Notes under the pieces: model-generated
Seen by the model: only the letters and a program-made list of their open reading frames with translations
Told to the model about the DNA's origin: nothing
Database searches by the model: none
Shown: positions 26,517 to 35,602 of the stretch, piece by piece
How the letters are laid out: every line of letters begins with the position of its first letter
Numbering within the stretch: the first letter of the stretch is position 1
Assembly (NCBI RefSeq): GCF_001766415.1
Contig: NZ_MKXO01000001.1
Coordinates: forward strand, 434,001-498,000
From: Exiguobacterium aurantiacum
GTDB taxonomy: Bacteria; Bacillota; Bacilli; Exiguobacteriales; Exiguobacteriaceae
Direction: 5' to 3'
Length of the DNA stretch: 64,000 nucleotides
Made by a program: the position numbers and the translations under genes

Positions 26517-26523
26517 CCGTTGT

Positions 26524-26549
26524 GAGATCGCGCCAGCGGTCTCTTTTTT
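26524..26549 (+). terminator. terminator of cls
   Basis: GAGATCGC-GCCA-GCGGTCTC makes an 8-bp stem (one T-G pair), followed by TTTTTT. Confidence 0.88.
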
Positions 26550-26681
26550 ATGTCCATCAGCCGACAGATTCTAGATTTCAGCTTATTTTTATCATGTTTT
26601 AGCTAATATTCTTCCAAATAAGGGTATAAAGTATCAGTACGAACGTCCTAAACTCTCGTTTCGTTAAAGAAAGGAGGAAGT

Positions 26682-27587
26682 ATGCGTTCGCGCATATGTC
26701 ATTCTATGGCTGATCAAGAACGAATTCACCAAGACACCCACACCATGAAACCCGATCCTTCCTCGTGGGACCAGTTACCGATCGGTCTCTTTGCATTCGA
26801 TACGTTCGGACGCATCATCAGTTACAACGATTCATTCGTCGACTTACTCGGGGTCGTCCCGATGACAAGCTCGACGTTTGAACGGTGCACGACCTCAACG
26901 TTTGACTTATACGGTGCCGTCGCCCGTGTATTGGCAGGCGAGACCGTCCGTTTAGCCGGTTGGTATACCCCTCCGAATCGACAGCCCCGTTTCGTCCGGA
27001 CGACGATGTCACCAAGCTTTCAGGCTGATGGCCGAATCGACGGCGGGGTCGGCGTCATCGAAGACATGACCGAACAGCGACGTTATGAAGAACGGATGGA
27101 GCATCTGTCGTCACTCGACCCGTTGACCGAGTTATTCAACCGTAAAAAAGTCGGCGACGTCCTGACCTCGGCTGTCCAAGATACGGTCGACACGAAAGCA
27201 CCTGCCGCCGTCATCATGCTCGATATCGACTACTTCAAGCTCGTCAACGACACGTTCGGTCACCCGACCGGCGATCTCGTGTTACGTTCGATCGCTCAAT
27301 TGCTCCGCCGCAATATAAGGAAGACCGATTCGATCGGTCGCTGGGGTGGCGAGGAGTTTTTAATCGTCGCCCCGCAGTCGACACTTACTGATGGCATCCA
27401 GTTGGCCGACAAGTTACGTCAAAAGATCAACGACGAACCGTTCGGTCCGGTCCCGCACGTCACATGTTCGTTCGGCGTCAGTTCGCTTGATGGCGGAAAG
27501 ACCGTCGAACAAGCACTTCAAGACGCGGACGAGGCGCTGTACGTGGCAAAAAACTCAGGCCGCAACCAAGTGTCGAGCAAACGATGA
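26682..27587 (+). CDS. PAS-GGDEF diguanylate cyclase
   Basis: A 301-residue soluble cyclase that should make cyclic di-GMP from GTP. A PAS domain with a PAC end covers about 25-130 (FDTFGRIISYNDSFVDLLGV onward), and the GGDEF domain about 140-298 with active site RWGGEEF (222-226) and metal-binding MLDIDYFK. An inhibitory I-site RKTD lies exactly five residues before GGEEF, so product feedback is expected. The PAS ligand is unknown; no membrane span. Strong ribosome site AAAGGAGGAAGT. Confidence 0.9.
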   Translation: MRSRICHSMADQERIHQDTHTMKPDPSSWDQLPIGLFAFDTFGRIISYNDSFVDLLGVVPMTSSTFERCTTSTFDLYGAVARVLAGETVRLAGWYTPPNRQPRFVRTTMSPSFQADGRIDGGVGVIEDMTEQRRYEERMEHLSSLDPLTELFNRKKVGDVLTSAVQDTVDTKAPAAVIMLDIDYFKLVNDTFGHPTGDLVLRSIAQLLRRNIRKTDSIGRWGGEEFLIVAPQSTLTDGIQLADKLRQKINDEPFGPVPHVTCSFGVSSLDGGKTVEQALQDADEALYVAKNSGRNQVSSKR

Positions 27588-27617
27588 TATGAACTCTAAG
27601 AAGAATCGAAGTGTACC

Positions 27618-27648
27618 AAAAAGGCAGAGCGGATCCGCTCTGCCTTTC
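27618..27648. terminator. bidirectional terminator between cyclase and chemoreceptor
   Basis: AAAGGCAGAGC-GGATCC-GCTCTGCCTTT forms an 11-bp stem with A and T runs on either side, serving both convergent genes. Confidence 0.8.
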
Positions 27649-27650
27649 GT

Positions 27651-29630
27651 TTATACATTGAATCGTGATACGAGTTCTTGCAACTCCTCCGCCATATCGG
27701 CGAGTGCTTTCGCGGATTGCGACACTTCCTCCATCGAACCGAGCTGGTCTTCTGTCGTTGCCGCGACTTGTTTCGAGGCGTTCGAATTCTCGTCGGCGAT
27801 GTGCGCAATTTGCGTCGCCGAAGCCGATACTTCTTCGACGTTCGCCGCGATCTCTTCGACAGTGGCCGTCACGTCCTCGATCCGTGGCGTCATCTCCTGC
27901 GTCCGTAACATAATCTTCTTGAAACGCTCCGCCGTGTTCTCGGTCGTCTCAAGACCCGCTTTCGTATGGGCCGACACTTCTTTCATCAACGTGACAGACC
28001 GCTCCGTCTCTTGCTTGATGTTCTCAATCAACTGCGAAATTTGCTTCGTCGAGTCCTGTGACTGTTCGGCTAACTTACGGACCTCACTCGCGACGACGGC
28101 AAACCCTTTCCCGTTCTCACCGGCGCGGGCAGCCTCGATCGCCGCGTTCAAGGCGAGCAAGTTCGTCTGCGTCGCGATCCCGTTGATCACATCGACAATA
28201 TTCCCGATTTCATTCGAGCGGTGGGCGAGCGACTCGATGACTGCACCGAACGTCTCGACCGATGTGTCGATTGCTTTCATTTGCGTCACGTTATGGGTGA
28301 CGGCAGCAGTCCCGTCTTCCGCTTCGATCGCCGTCTCGCGAGACAGTTCCGATACGTCCGTTGAGCTTTCAGCGATGCGCATGATGCCTGCCGTGATCGC
28401 TTGGAGCGAGACGGCGTTGTCGTCGAGCTGACGTTTCGAATCGTCGGCGCCTGCCGCCATCTGTTGGACCGCTCCGGCAATCTGCTCAGAAGATGCTGTA
28501 TTTTGCGCCGAGTTGGCCATCAGTTCTTGCGACGATGCGGCGACTTGTCCAATCGATTGATCGAGGTTGATGATGATCGAACGGAGTGACGCCGTCATGC
28601 CGTTGAAACTTTCAGCGACCCGGCCGATCTCATCGTTCGAATCGATGATGACTTCTTCCGTCAAATCTCCCGCCTGAATCCGTTCCGCGCCCGTCGTCAA
28701 CCGGTTCAACGGTCGAATGATCGAGCGTAAGATGAAGTATAAGATGACGGCAGCAAGCAAACTCATCCCGGCGATGACACTTAATGTCGTCCACAGGATA
28801 CCGACCGTCTCATCTGTAATTTCTTTATCATACAGCGTCCCGGCCACTTTCCAGCCCGTCAAGTCGTTCGTCATGAAGTCCATCTGTTTGTCTTCATTTT
28901 CGAACACATATGAAAAGCTGCCATCTTTGCCGTCGTAAAGCGATTCGACCCAATCGCCTGATGCCTTCTCGCCTGCGGCTAACGTCGGATGGGTCACGAA
29001 CTGCTGGTTCGCATCAAGGATCGTGACATAGCCTTCTTTCCCGATTTGAATGCCAGCCGCAACACTCGCGATGTCATCAACGTCAACGTCGACTGCGATG
29101 ACGCCACGACCGTCATCGGTTGTCTGCGATAGCGTGACCATCATTTTACCTGATGACGCATCGACGTAAGGGTCCGTGATGACGACGTTCCCTCCGGCAC
29201 CATCTGCCGCTTCGTACCACGGACGTGTCCGGGGATCATAGCCGTCAGGCAACGACTGAACAGGGTAAATCGTCATCACGCCTTCCGTCGACGCGTAATA
29301 GATGTTCGTCACTTTCGGATGGGTCGCCAAATATTCGACGAACTTCTCCTCTAACCCAAGGTTGTCTTCTCCTTCTTCGTAGAGCGACTCGTCAATCCGC
29401 CCCGCAAAAAAGGCGACGTCGCGCTCAATCGGTTCAATCAAATTCGTGATCTCATCATTCATCCGCTCCACACCCGCGTGCGCCGACTGCATGATTTGAT
29501 CCGTAATTTTTTGTTTCGCCTGATAATAGGCGACAAAGCCGATCAATAACGATGGAATCAATAATAAGAGCAATGACATCGTGATCAACTTTTGTTTAAT
29601 GCTGATAGTTCGTTGTTTCGTCCGATTCAT
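27651..29630 (-). CDS. methyl-accepting chemotaxis protein with dCache sensor
   Basis: A 659-residue chemoreceptor. Span 1 (about 12-32), an extracellular double-Cache sensor (about 33-280, including the [12 protein letters not shown] ligand-pocket stretch), span 2 (about 285-308), HAMP, then the cytoplasmic signalling helix bundle with the hairpin tip [20 protein letters not shown]. The tip interacts with CheA/CheW. RPWYxxA in dCache often goes with amino-acid ligands, so an amino acid or related signal is possible. No CheR-binding tail is visible. The promoter looks sigma-D-dependent (29676-29702). Confidence 0.92.
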   Translation of the reverse strand: MNRTKQRTISIKQKLITMSLLLLLIPSLLIGFVAYYQAKQKITDQIMQSAHAGVERMNDEITNLIEPIERDVAFFAGRIDESLYEEGEDNLGLEEKFVEYLATHPKVTNIYYASTEGVMTIYPVQSLPDGYDPRTRPWYEAADGAGGNVVITDPYVDASSGKMMVTLSQTTDDGRGVIAVDVDVDDIASVAAGIQIGKEGYVTILDANQQFVTHPTLAAGEKASGDWVESLYDGKDGSFSYVFENEDKQMDFMTNDLTGWKVAGTLYDKEITDETVGILWTTLSVIAGMSLLAAVILYFILRSIIRPLNRLTTGAERIQAGDLTEEVIIDSNDEIGRVAESFNGMTASLRSIIINLDQSIGQVAASSQELMANSAQNTASSEQIAGAVQQMAAGADDSKRQLDDNAVSLQAITAGIMRIAESSTDVSELSRETAIEAEDGTAAVTHNVTQMKAIDTSVETFGAVIESLAHRSNEIGNIVDVINGIATQTNLLALNAAIEAARAGENGKGFAVVASEVRKLAEQSQDSTKQISQLIENIKQETERSVTLMKEVSAHTKAGLETTENTAERFKKIMLRTQEMTPRIEDVTATVEEIAANVEEVSASATQIAHIADENSNASKQVAATTEDQLGSMEEVSQSAKALADMAEELQELVSRFNV

Positions 29631-29675
29631 AGAAAACCCCTTTTCCCGAGAATAATTCCCGCTGCGTTATTCTAT

Positions 29676-29702
29676 CTATCGGCTAGAACTGGGGCTTTTT
29701 GA
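29676..29702 (-). promoter_or_regulatory. sigma-D-like promoter of the chemoreceptor gene
   Basis: On the minus strand TCAA-(15 bases)-GCCGATAG resembles the flagellar sigma-D consensus TAAA-N15-GCCGATAT: one mismatch in each box. It sits 46-72 bases upstream of the receptor start. Confidence 0.6.
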
Positions 29703-29883
29703 TGACCTAGACAAAAAATCGTCACCGTTTTTCTATTTTTCTAACCTGAAAACCTTTACATCCGGCGGTTTGTCGAATTAAGCGCAACACTTCATCCGTT
29801 CGATGATTACCTCGTTCAATTCCACTTCCTTCCCCCGCGATCAAAGTACTCTCAACATCTTTATAACTCTATTCTTAGATCAC

Positions 29884-31431
29884 TTAACCCCCGATACGAG
29901 TAATTGTTTGAATTCGTTTTCGGTCCAGCTTTCCTACAGGTGTATAAGGCAGCTCTTCAACGAAAGCGATTTCTCGAGGGATTTGGTATGCTGCCACTCG
30001 TGTGCGTAACCAGCTGAAAAGTTCTTCTTCACTCATTTTTTTCTCAGAATACAACTGCACATATGCCTTCAGAATGTTGCCAGCGTAGACATCCTCTACA
30101 CCGATTACAGCGACGTCTTCAACACTCGGATGGCTGCACAATGCAACTTCTATTTCCGAAGGATAGATGTTGTTGCCGGCCGAAATGATCAAGTCGTCTG
30201 TTCGTCCACACAGGAAATAATAGCCGTTCTCGTCCCGGTATCCGATATCGCCAGTTTGAATCCAGTGGCTTGGGCTGTTTTTCATGGACCATTTATTCCG
30301 AATACAAAATTGTCCAATACTGCCGGGTTCAACTTTTTTCCCGTCCACGACTACCTGCAATTGACTTCCCGAAATTGCTTTTCCAAGCGTGTTTGCATGA
30401 AAATTTAAATCTTCGGGTGTAGCAATGATGTTCAAGCCGGCTTCCGAAGTTCCGTATAGATTGTATAAGACATTCCCCAGATGATTGTTTACTTCATTCA
30501 CTAAAACCGGATTTAGTTTTGCACCCCCAGACGCAATGCAAGCTAGGGAGCCGAGCGCTTCTTTATCGTGCTTCAACATTTTATGAATCATCAAAGGAAC
30601 TACCGTGACAACTTCTACTTGATGCTGCCGAATAAGGGCGCATGCTCCTTTCGCATCAAAACTCTCCTGAATGACAACTTTCTTTCCCAAAGCAAGAAAT
30701 GATAACAGTACAGCGATGCCATAGCCATGGTAAATCGGCGTCGCAATATAGGCAGTGCTGTATGTTGGCAGCTGCAGTCGGTTCAGTAAAGCAGCAAAAG
30801 GATCCAGGAAATTAAAGAGGGATGGGCGGTGAATCACTTGTTTGGGCTTTCCAGTGGTGCCACCGGTCAACAGCACAATCTTTCCGCTGGAAGAAGCCGT
30901 CAATTTATCTTTTCTATGTATAGCCGAATCCGACAAACTGTTAATGGATTCAATTTTTTCATGATAACTGACGATTTTTGAATGTTGGTAAGACGATTTT
31001 TCAATCAATCCGCTAAACTCTTCGTCGTAAATCAGCAAGTCGAAATGATGTTCTTGCACTAGTCGATCGAACTGTAGTTGACTCATGGAACAATTGAGCA
31101 AGTATATATCTGTGCCGAGCCGCGAAGCAGCAAAAATGCCCTGCACGAAGGACGCGTGGTTTTTACAGAAGAACGCCACTTTATGTCCTTTACAAATCCC
31201 ATACCTCTCCGCTAGAAGATGAGCGAGATTTTCACAGTGCTTCTGCAGCTCCAGATAATTGAGTGTTTCCCGACTATCCACCAAAGCAGTTTTTTGGCCT
31301 CCCGTCTTTTCCGTCAATGAAAAAAGAAGCATAAGGTTTACACCGTTTTGATGGATCGCGAAGCAAAGACGTCCTAAGTTTGATGGGGAAAGAAGATTGA
31401 GTTGCGACAATATTTTCAGCAAATTAAACAT
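29884..31431 (-). CDS. AMP-forming acyl-CoA ligase-like enzyme
   Basis: A 515-residue adenylate-forming enzyme. Motifs in order: phosphate loop LTGGTTGKPK (about 188-197), YNLYGTSEAG, the aspartate strand QTGDIGYRDENGYYFLCGR, and the C-terminal catalytic lysine in PVGKLDRKRI. It should activate a carboxylic acid as acyl-AMP and pass it to CoA or another thiol; a fatty acid is the best guess from the neighbour. The ATG at 31431 overlaps the SDR stop by 8 bases (ATGTTTAA), implying coupled translation; a GTG at 31443 is the alternative. The gene is A/T-richer than its surroundings. Confidence 0.85.
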   Translation of the reverse strand: MFNLLKILSQLNLLSPSNLGRLCFAIHQNGVNLMLLFSLTEKTGGQKTALVDSRETLNYLELQKHCENLAHLLAERYGICKGHKVAFFCKNHASFVQGIFAASRLGTDIYLLNCSMSQLQFDRLVQEHHFDLLIYDEEFSGLIEKSSYQHSKIVSYHEKIESINSLSDSAIHRKDKLTASSSGKIVLLTGGTTGKPKQVIHRPSLFNFLDPFAALLNRLQLPTYSTAYIATPIYHGYGIAVLLSFLALGKKVVIQESFDAKGACALIRQHQVEVVTVVPLMIHKMLKHDKEALGSLACIASGGAKLNPVLVNEVNNHLGNVLYNLYGTSEAGLNIIATPEDLNFHANTLGKAISGSQLQVVVDGKKVEPGSIGQFCIRNKWSMKNSPSHWIQTGDIGYRDENGYYFLCGRTDDLIISAGNNIYPSEIEVALCSHPSVEDVAVIGVEDVYAGNILKAYVQLYSEKKMSEEELFSWLRTRVAAYQIPREIAFVEELPYTPVGKLDRKRIQTITRIGG

Positions 31432-32284
31432 TGCCTCTTTCACGCTCCTTTTTTCTTAATAACCTGAGGACGATAAACGATAACGGTGATCTGAAAATAG
31501 CTGAAGCCCATTGACCTAGAATCAGCCACCACGGTTTATAAACTTTTCTTTTCGTATACAAGGCGTGTCCTATAATTTCCGCCACGTGAACCGGTGACAT
31601 GGCAGGGGAAGTCTGATAAGCAATCGTCGGTTTTATCATGGGTGTTTTCACGAGCGGCAGATAAATGGAAGTGGTGGAAATGTTTTTGATTTTCAGTTCC
31701 GGCTCCGCCGAGCGCAACCACGTATCAAAAGCGGTTTTCGACGCCTGGTAGGCAGCCCAGTGAGGTATAGGGAATAGCAAAGCATTTATGGTGGAGACAT
31801 TGATGATGTGCCCGTTCTTTTTCTCAAGCACCGGAATGAGCGATAGCAACAACTGTACCGGAGCAAAATAATTAAGCGCCATGGTACGTGTGAAGTCATG
31901 GTAACGATCCAGCGACTGGACGATTGGACGGTTGATGGAGATGCCGGCATTGCTGACGACAACATCCACTCCGTCCGTTAATTGATGAAGAAATGTTAGC
32001 AATCCTTTTCGTTCCTCTTCATTGCGCAAATCTGCCGGGAATACCGTTACACTGGCTGTAGCTTTTTCGATTTCGACTTTCATGACGTTCATGTTTGCTT
32101 CTCTGCGGGCCACCAGAATCAGATGCGCAGTTGTATTCGCTAATAGATAGGCGAACTCCTTGCCGATTCCTGAACTCGCTCCAGTAATCAGGACAGTCTT
32201 TCCATCCATCTCTTTTTTCATCTTCTCGAAATTGAGGGAAGGCGATAAAAATAGGGCTCTCTCCAGTAGAGTGTAGTTATGCAT
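31424..32284 (-). CDS. SDR oxidoreductase resembling Acr1-type fatty acyl-CoA reductase
   Basis: A 286-residue short-chain dehydrogenase: nucleotide motif TGASSGIG (34-41), NAG (112-114), and catalytic residues Asn138, Ser164, Tyr179 and Lys183. The stretch SLDRYHDFTRTMALNYF (124-140) and the later PLVKTPMIKPT are, from memory, the pattern shared by Acinetobacter Acr1 and mycobacterial acyl-CoA reductases rather than general SDRs. A C-terminal hydrophobic segment and basic tail (RLLRKKERERG) suggest membrane contact. It may reduce acyl-CoA to aldehyde. It is followed by, and overlaps, an acyl-CoA ligase-like gene. Ribosome site AAGGTGC at a fair distance from ATG 32284. Confidence 0.82.
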   Translation of the reverse strand: MHNYTLLERALFLSPSLNFEKMKKEMDGKTVLITGASSGIGKEFAYLLANTTAHLILVARREANMNVMKVEIEKATASVTVFPADLRNEEERKGLLTFLHQLTDGVDVVVSNAGISINRPIVQSLDRYHDFTRTMALNYFAPVQLLLSLIPVLEKKNGHIINVSTINALLFPIPHWAAYQASKTAFDTWLRSAEPELKIKNISTTSIYLPLVKTPMIKPTIAYQTSPAMSPVHVAEIIGHALYTKRKVYKPWWLILGQWASAIFRSPLSFIVLRLLRKKERERGNV

Positions 32285-32449
32285 TTAGCCAGCACCTTTT
32301 TGTAAGATATCGTTATAAAATCAGGAATCTTCCGACTCTTATTTTTATAAATTTTACTATTTAAACCCGATTAATGGAATGGGTAAGGAGAAAAGATAAA
32401 CATCGTCCTCCCCTTATCTTGTAATCGTTTTTTAGGTGTCACCTCTGCA

Positions 32450-32968
32450 TCAATCTTCGAGATACATATCCAAATGCAACAACTCATGTCGCAGCGGCGA
32501 CAAATCGTTCATCGAATGGACACCCATCATATAGTCGTATCCGAAGAACACTTTGAACCTATATTCTTCGTCTGACTCATTCACTTTATACTCTAACTCG
32601 GCGTAAAGCGTATTCCTTAACATGAGGCGAAGCATGTTCGGGATTTGGTCTCGTGACAGCACCTTCCCTGGCTTCACTTTTTTGCGAAGGTCTCTCATCC
32701 GGATTGGATAGAGCGCATTGAACGCGCATTTCGAAGAGGCTCGATACGCATAGTCACGTCGCTCAAGATAGGAGACGGTCAATGTCTTCACTCCTAAATA
32801 GCCCATGATTCGCTCAATCGCTTTAACGTAATTAGACTCCATGCGGAGATATTCCTCCAACGTGAAGACGACACCTTCAAACGTTTGATCGATGTCCGAG
32901 ATTTCCGTCCACTCGTCAATCTTCCCTCTAGTTTCAGGATGATATTTAGTTACGTTATACATGTACAT
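32450..32968 (-). CDS. 172-residue protein of unknown function
   Basis: A soluble protein beginning MYMYNVTKYHPETRGKIDEW, with mixed helices and strands, a basic middle (RMRDLRKKVKPGKVLSRDQ) and the C-terminal SPLRHELLHLDMYLED. The first half (TKYHP, EWTEISDID, VVFTLEEYLRMESNYV) reminds me of small immunity-like proteins of Bacillales, but I cannot name a family. It is the upstream neighbour of the acquired SDR/ligase pair on the same strand, separated by 165 bases. No toxin gene lies beside it. Confidence 0.65.
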   Translation of the reverse strand: MYMYNVTKYHPETRGKIDEWTEISDIDQTFEGVVFTLEEYLRMESNYVKAIERIMGYLGVKTLTVSYLERRDYAYRASSKCAFNALYPIRMRDLRKKVKPGKVLSRDQIPNMLRLMLRNTLYAELEYKVNESDEEYRFKVFFGYDYMMGVHSMNDLSPLRHELLHLDMYLED

Positions 32969-33012
32969 GCAGTCACCTATTTTGCTATATATTTGTGTGT
33001 TGTCTAAATAAA

Positions 33013-33040
33013 ACGGACGCGACAGTTTTGTCGCGTCCGT
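33013..33040 (-). terminator. terminator of the 33041 GNAT gene
   Basis: ACGGACGCGAC and GTCGCGTCCGT form an 11-bp stem directly after the stop codon; only a short TTTTA follows on the minus strand. Confidence 0.7.
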
Positions 33041-33562
33041 TCATGCCCCGATGATCGCATCATGGGTCGCTTCCGTCCAGCCATAGGCGACTTCGCGCAA
33101 CGCGAGTTCGCCGAACAAGCGCTCTTTCGCATCGACGACTCGCCCTTGGCGCTGTTCATAAAACGCCCGATGCGGGTTCAGCTCGAGCGCCCAAATGAGT
33201 AGTCCACGGCTAGACATCGTTTGGACCGCGCGTTCGAGTAAGAGTGAGCCGATTCCGTTCCGTTGATGATTTTCTAAAATGTAAATCGCGTAAATCTCGT
33301 TCGGATGGTCCGGGTAGTCACCCGTCCGCTCGTCCCCATACAAAACGAAACCGACAATCTCCTCATCGACCATGGCGACGAATCCGCTGATTTCGCGGTT
33401 GGAAAGGGCACTCCGGACTTTTTCCGACCACTCGATCGACCCAGAAGAAAGCTTTAATAAAAACTCGGTCGGAACGATTCCCCGATAAGTCGTTCGCCAA
33501 CCATTGACCCTGACGCGCGCGATCCCGTAAGCGTCTTTCGGCTCAGCTTTCCGTATTTGCAT
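33041..33562 (-). CDS. GNAT-family N-acetyltransferase
   Basis: A 173-residue acetyltransferase. It starts MQIRKAEPKDAYGIARVRV, has the strand EIYAIYILENHQRNGIGSLL with the acetyl-CoA loop QRNGIG, and a helix ending LNPHRAFYEQRQGRVV. Similar proteins are often called YobR/RimI-like; the acceptor is unknown. Single gene with its own terminator. Confidence 0.83.
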   Translation of the reverse strand: MQIRKAEPKDAYGIARVRVNGWRTTYRGIVPTEFLLKLSSGSIEWSEKVRSALSNREISGFVAMVDEEIVGFVLYGDERTGDYPDHPNEIYAIYILENHQRNGIGSLLLERAVQTMSSRGLLIWALELNPHRAFYEQRQGRVVDAKERLFGELALREVAYGWTEATHDAIIGA

Positions 33563-33658
33563 CCGTACCCCCTCCTACCCTAAGTTTTACAAGTATTTTA
33601 CCACAAATCACCGAATCGAAATCACACTTCTTCCAGAAACGACTGACAATCATTTGAC

Positions 33659-33689
33659 AAAAAACGACCGTAGGAATCCCTACGGTCGA
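33659..33689 (-). terminator. terminator of the fru operon
   Basis: On the minus strand CGACCGTAGG-GATT-CCTACGGTCG makes a 10-bp stem followed by TTTTTTG, just after the fruA stop. Confidence 0.92.
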
Positions 33690-33694
33690 GTGTA

Positions 33695-35602
33695 TTAAGC
33701 AACGTTACGCGTTGATTCTGCCGTCGCAGTCGTAAGTGGTTTTTTCAAGAATGAGAGGAGGAGTGCTCCGACGAGAGCCCCTGCGAGAATCGCAAGTGCG
33801 TAGAGACCCATGCTCATCGCGACGTTTCCAGCTCCTTCAAGTAATGGGAAGACGAAGATCCCACCGTGCGGCGCCGGCAGTTGAATCGCGAAGAAGGCAG
33901 ATAATCCACCGGCGAGTGCTGACCCGAGGATCGCTGACGGCAACACCCGGATCGGATCGGCCGCAGCGAACGGGATGGCCGCTTCTGTGATGAACGAGGC
34001 GCCCATGATGTACGCCGTCTTACCAGCTTCACGTTCTTGTTTCGAGAACTTCTGACGAGCGAACACGGTTGACGCGAGCGCGACGAGAAGCGGTGGCACC
34101 ATTCCACCTGCCATGACGGCCGCCATGACTTCTTGGTTACCGGCTGTAAGCGCCGCCGTACCGAACACGTACGCCGTTTTGTTGATCGGGCCACCCATAT
34201 CGACGGCCATCATCCCACCGACGATGACACCGAGCAAGATGGCGTTAGCACCACTCATGCTGTTGAGCGTATCCATCAACCATGTCATGAACGCTGCAAT
34301 CGGTTCGTTGACGACAAGTAGCATGATCATCCCTGAGATGAACGAGCCGAGCAACGGATACAGGAGGACTGGTTTAATTCCTTCAAGCGTCGCTGGCAAT
34401 TTCGCGAGTGCTTTTTTCAAGAACAGGACGACGTAACCAGCTAAGAAACCGGCGATGAGTCCACCGAGGAATCCGGCATTCCCTTCGCTCGCGAGCACAC
34501 CGGCGACGAGACCAGGTGCGAGACCCGGACGATCGGCGATCGACATCGCGATGAAACCGGCAAGGATTGGGACGAGGAAACCGAACGCCGCGCCACCGAT
34601 CGTCATGAGCTGAGCCGCAAATTCATTGTAAGACGGGTCATCTGGGTTTGCCGAGTTGATGCCCCAGAAGAAGCTGAGGGCAATCAACAGACCACCGGCG
34701 ACGACGAGTGGCAGCATGGCTGATACCCCGCTCATCAAGTGTTTGTAAATGCCGGTGCGCTGTTCTTTAGGAGCGCCTGACGTCCCTGTCGAACGGTAAA
34801 CCGGTGCATCTTGTTTCACAGCCCGGTTGATCAACTCTTCCGGTTTGCGGATGCCTTGCGCGACCGGTACTTCGATCACGTGTTTCCCGGCGAACCGCTC
34901 CATGTCGACGGCTTTATCGGCCGCGACGATGATAGCTGTCGCTTTGGCGATATCAGCTGCCGTCAATTCGTTTTTGACGCCAGTCGAACCGTTCGTCTCG
35001 ACCTTGATGTCGACACCCATCGCTTCTGCTTTTTGTTTCAGGCTGTCTGCTGCCATATACGTGTGAGCGATGCCGGTCGGGCAAGCTGTGACGGCAAGGA
35101 TATAAGGTGCATCCTTTTTGACCGTTTTTTCAGCAACCGGTGCCGCTTCGGCCGCTTCTTTCTCTTCGATCGCGCGAATGACGTCATCTTCTGACGTTGC
35201 CGCATAGAGACGTTCCTGGAATTTTGGATCCATAAGGAAGACGGATAATTTCGAGAGTGTTTCCAAGTGCTCGTTGTCGGCGTGTTCGCCTGCTGCGATC
35301 ATGAAGAACAGGCGGCTGTCTTGGCCGTCGAGCGCTTCATAGTCGATCCCGCTCGAGCGACCAAAGGCGATTGCGGGTGCTTTGACAGCTTTCGTCTTCG
35401 CGTGCGGGATGGCAATCCCTTCACCGAGTCCGGTCGTGCTTTGCGCTTCGCGGGCCAAGATGGCGTCGCGATAACCGTTCCGGTCCGATAGCTTACCGGC
35501 CCGGTCGAGCACGTCGACGAGCTCTTCGATGACGTCTGCTTTTGAACGACTGCGGAGATTCAGTTGGATCGTGTCCTTTTTGAGTAGGTCCGTGATGTTC
35601 AT
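33695..35602 (-). CDS. fruA: fructose-specific PTS permease, EIIABC
   Basis: A 635-residue three-domain permease: EIIA (about 1-145) with phosphorylated His67 in AIPHAKT, EIIB (about 165-265) with Cys174 in VTACPTGIAHTYMA, and EIIC (about 280-620) with the membrane channel. It takes up fructose and delivers fructose 1-phosphate. It overlaps the fruK stop by 4 bases and is last in fruRKA. All three domains in one chain are the usual Bacillales arrangement. Confidence 0.95.
   Translation of the reverse strand: MNITDLLKKDTIQLNLRSRSKADVIEELVDVLDRAGKLSDRNGYRDAILAREAQSTTGLGEGIAIPHAKTKAVKAPAIAFGRSSGIDYEALDGQDSRLFFMIAAGEHADNEHLETLSKLSVFLMDPKFQERLYAATSEDDVIRAIEEKEAAEAAPVAEKTVKKDAPYILAVTACPTGIAHTYMAADSLKQKAEAMGVDIKVETNGSTGVKNELTAADIAKATAIIVAADKAVDMERFAGKHVIEVPVAQGIRKPEELINRAVKQDAPVYRSTGTSGAPKEQRTGIYKHLMSGVSAMLPLVVAGGLLIALSFFWGINSANPDDPSYNEFAAQLMTIGGAAFGFLVPILAGFIAMSIADRPGLAPGLVAGVLASEGNAGFLGGLIAGFLAGYVVLFLKKALAKLPATLEGIKPVLLYPLLGSFISGMIMLLVVNEPIAAFMTWLMDTLNSMSGANAILLGVIVGGMMAVDMGGPINKTAYVFGTAALTAGNQEVMAAVMAGGMVPPLLVALASTVFARQKFSKQEREAGKTAYIMGASFITEAAIPFAAADPIRVLPSAILGSALAGGLSAFFAIQLPAPHGGIFVFPLLEGAGNVAMSMGLYALAILAGALVGALLLSFLKKPLTTATAESTRNVA

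Noticed and set aside
29884-32284. a mobile element carrying the A/T-rich gene pair
   Set aside because: No transposase, integrase, terminal repeats, target duplications or tRNA junction could be seen at either edge.
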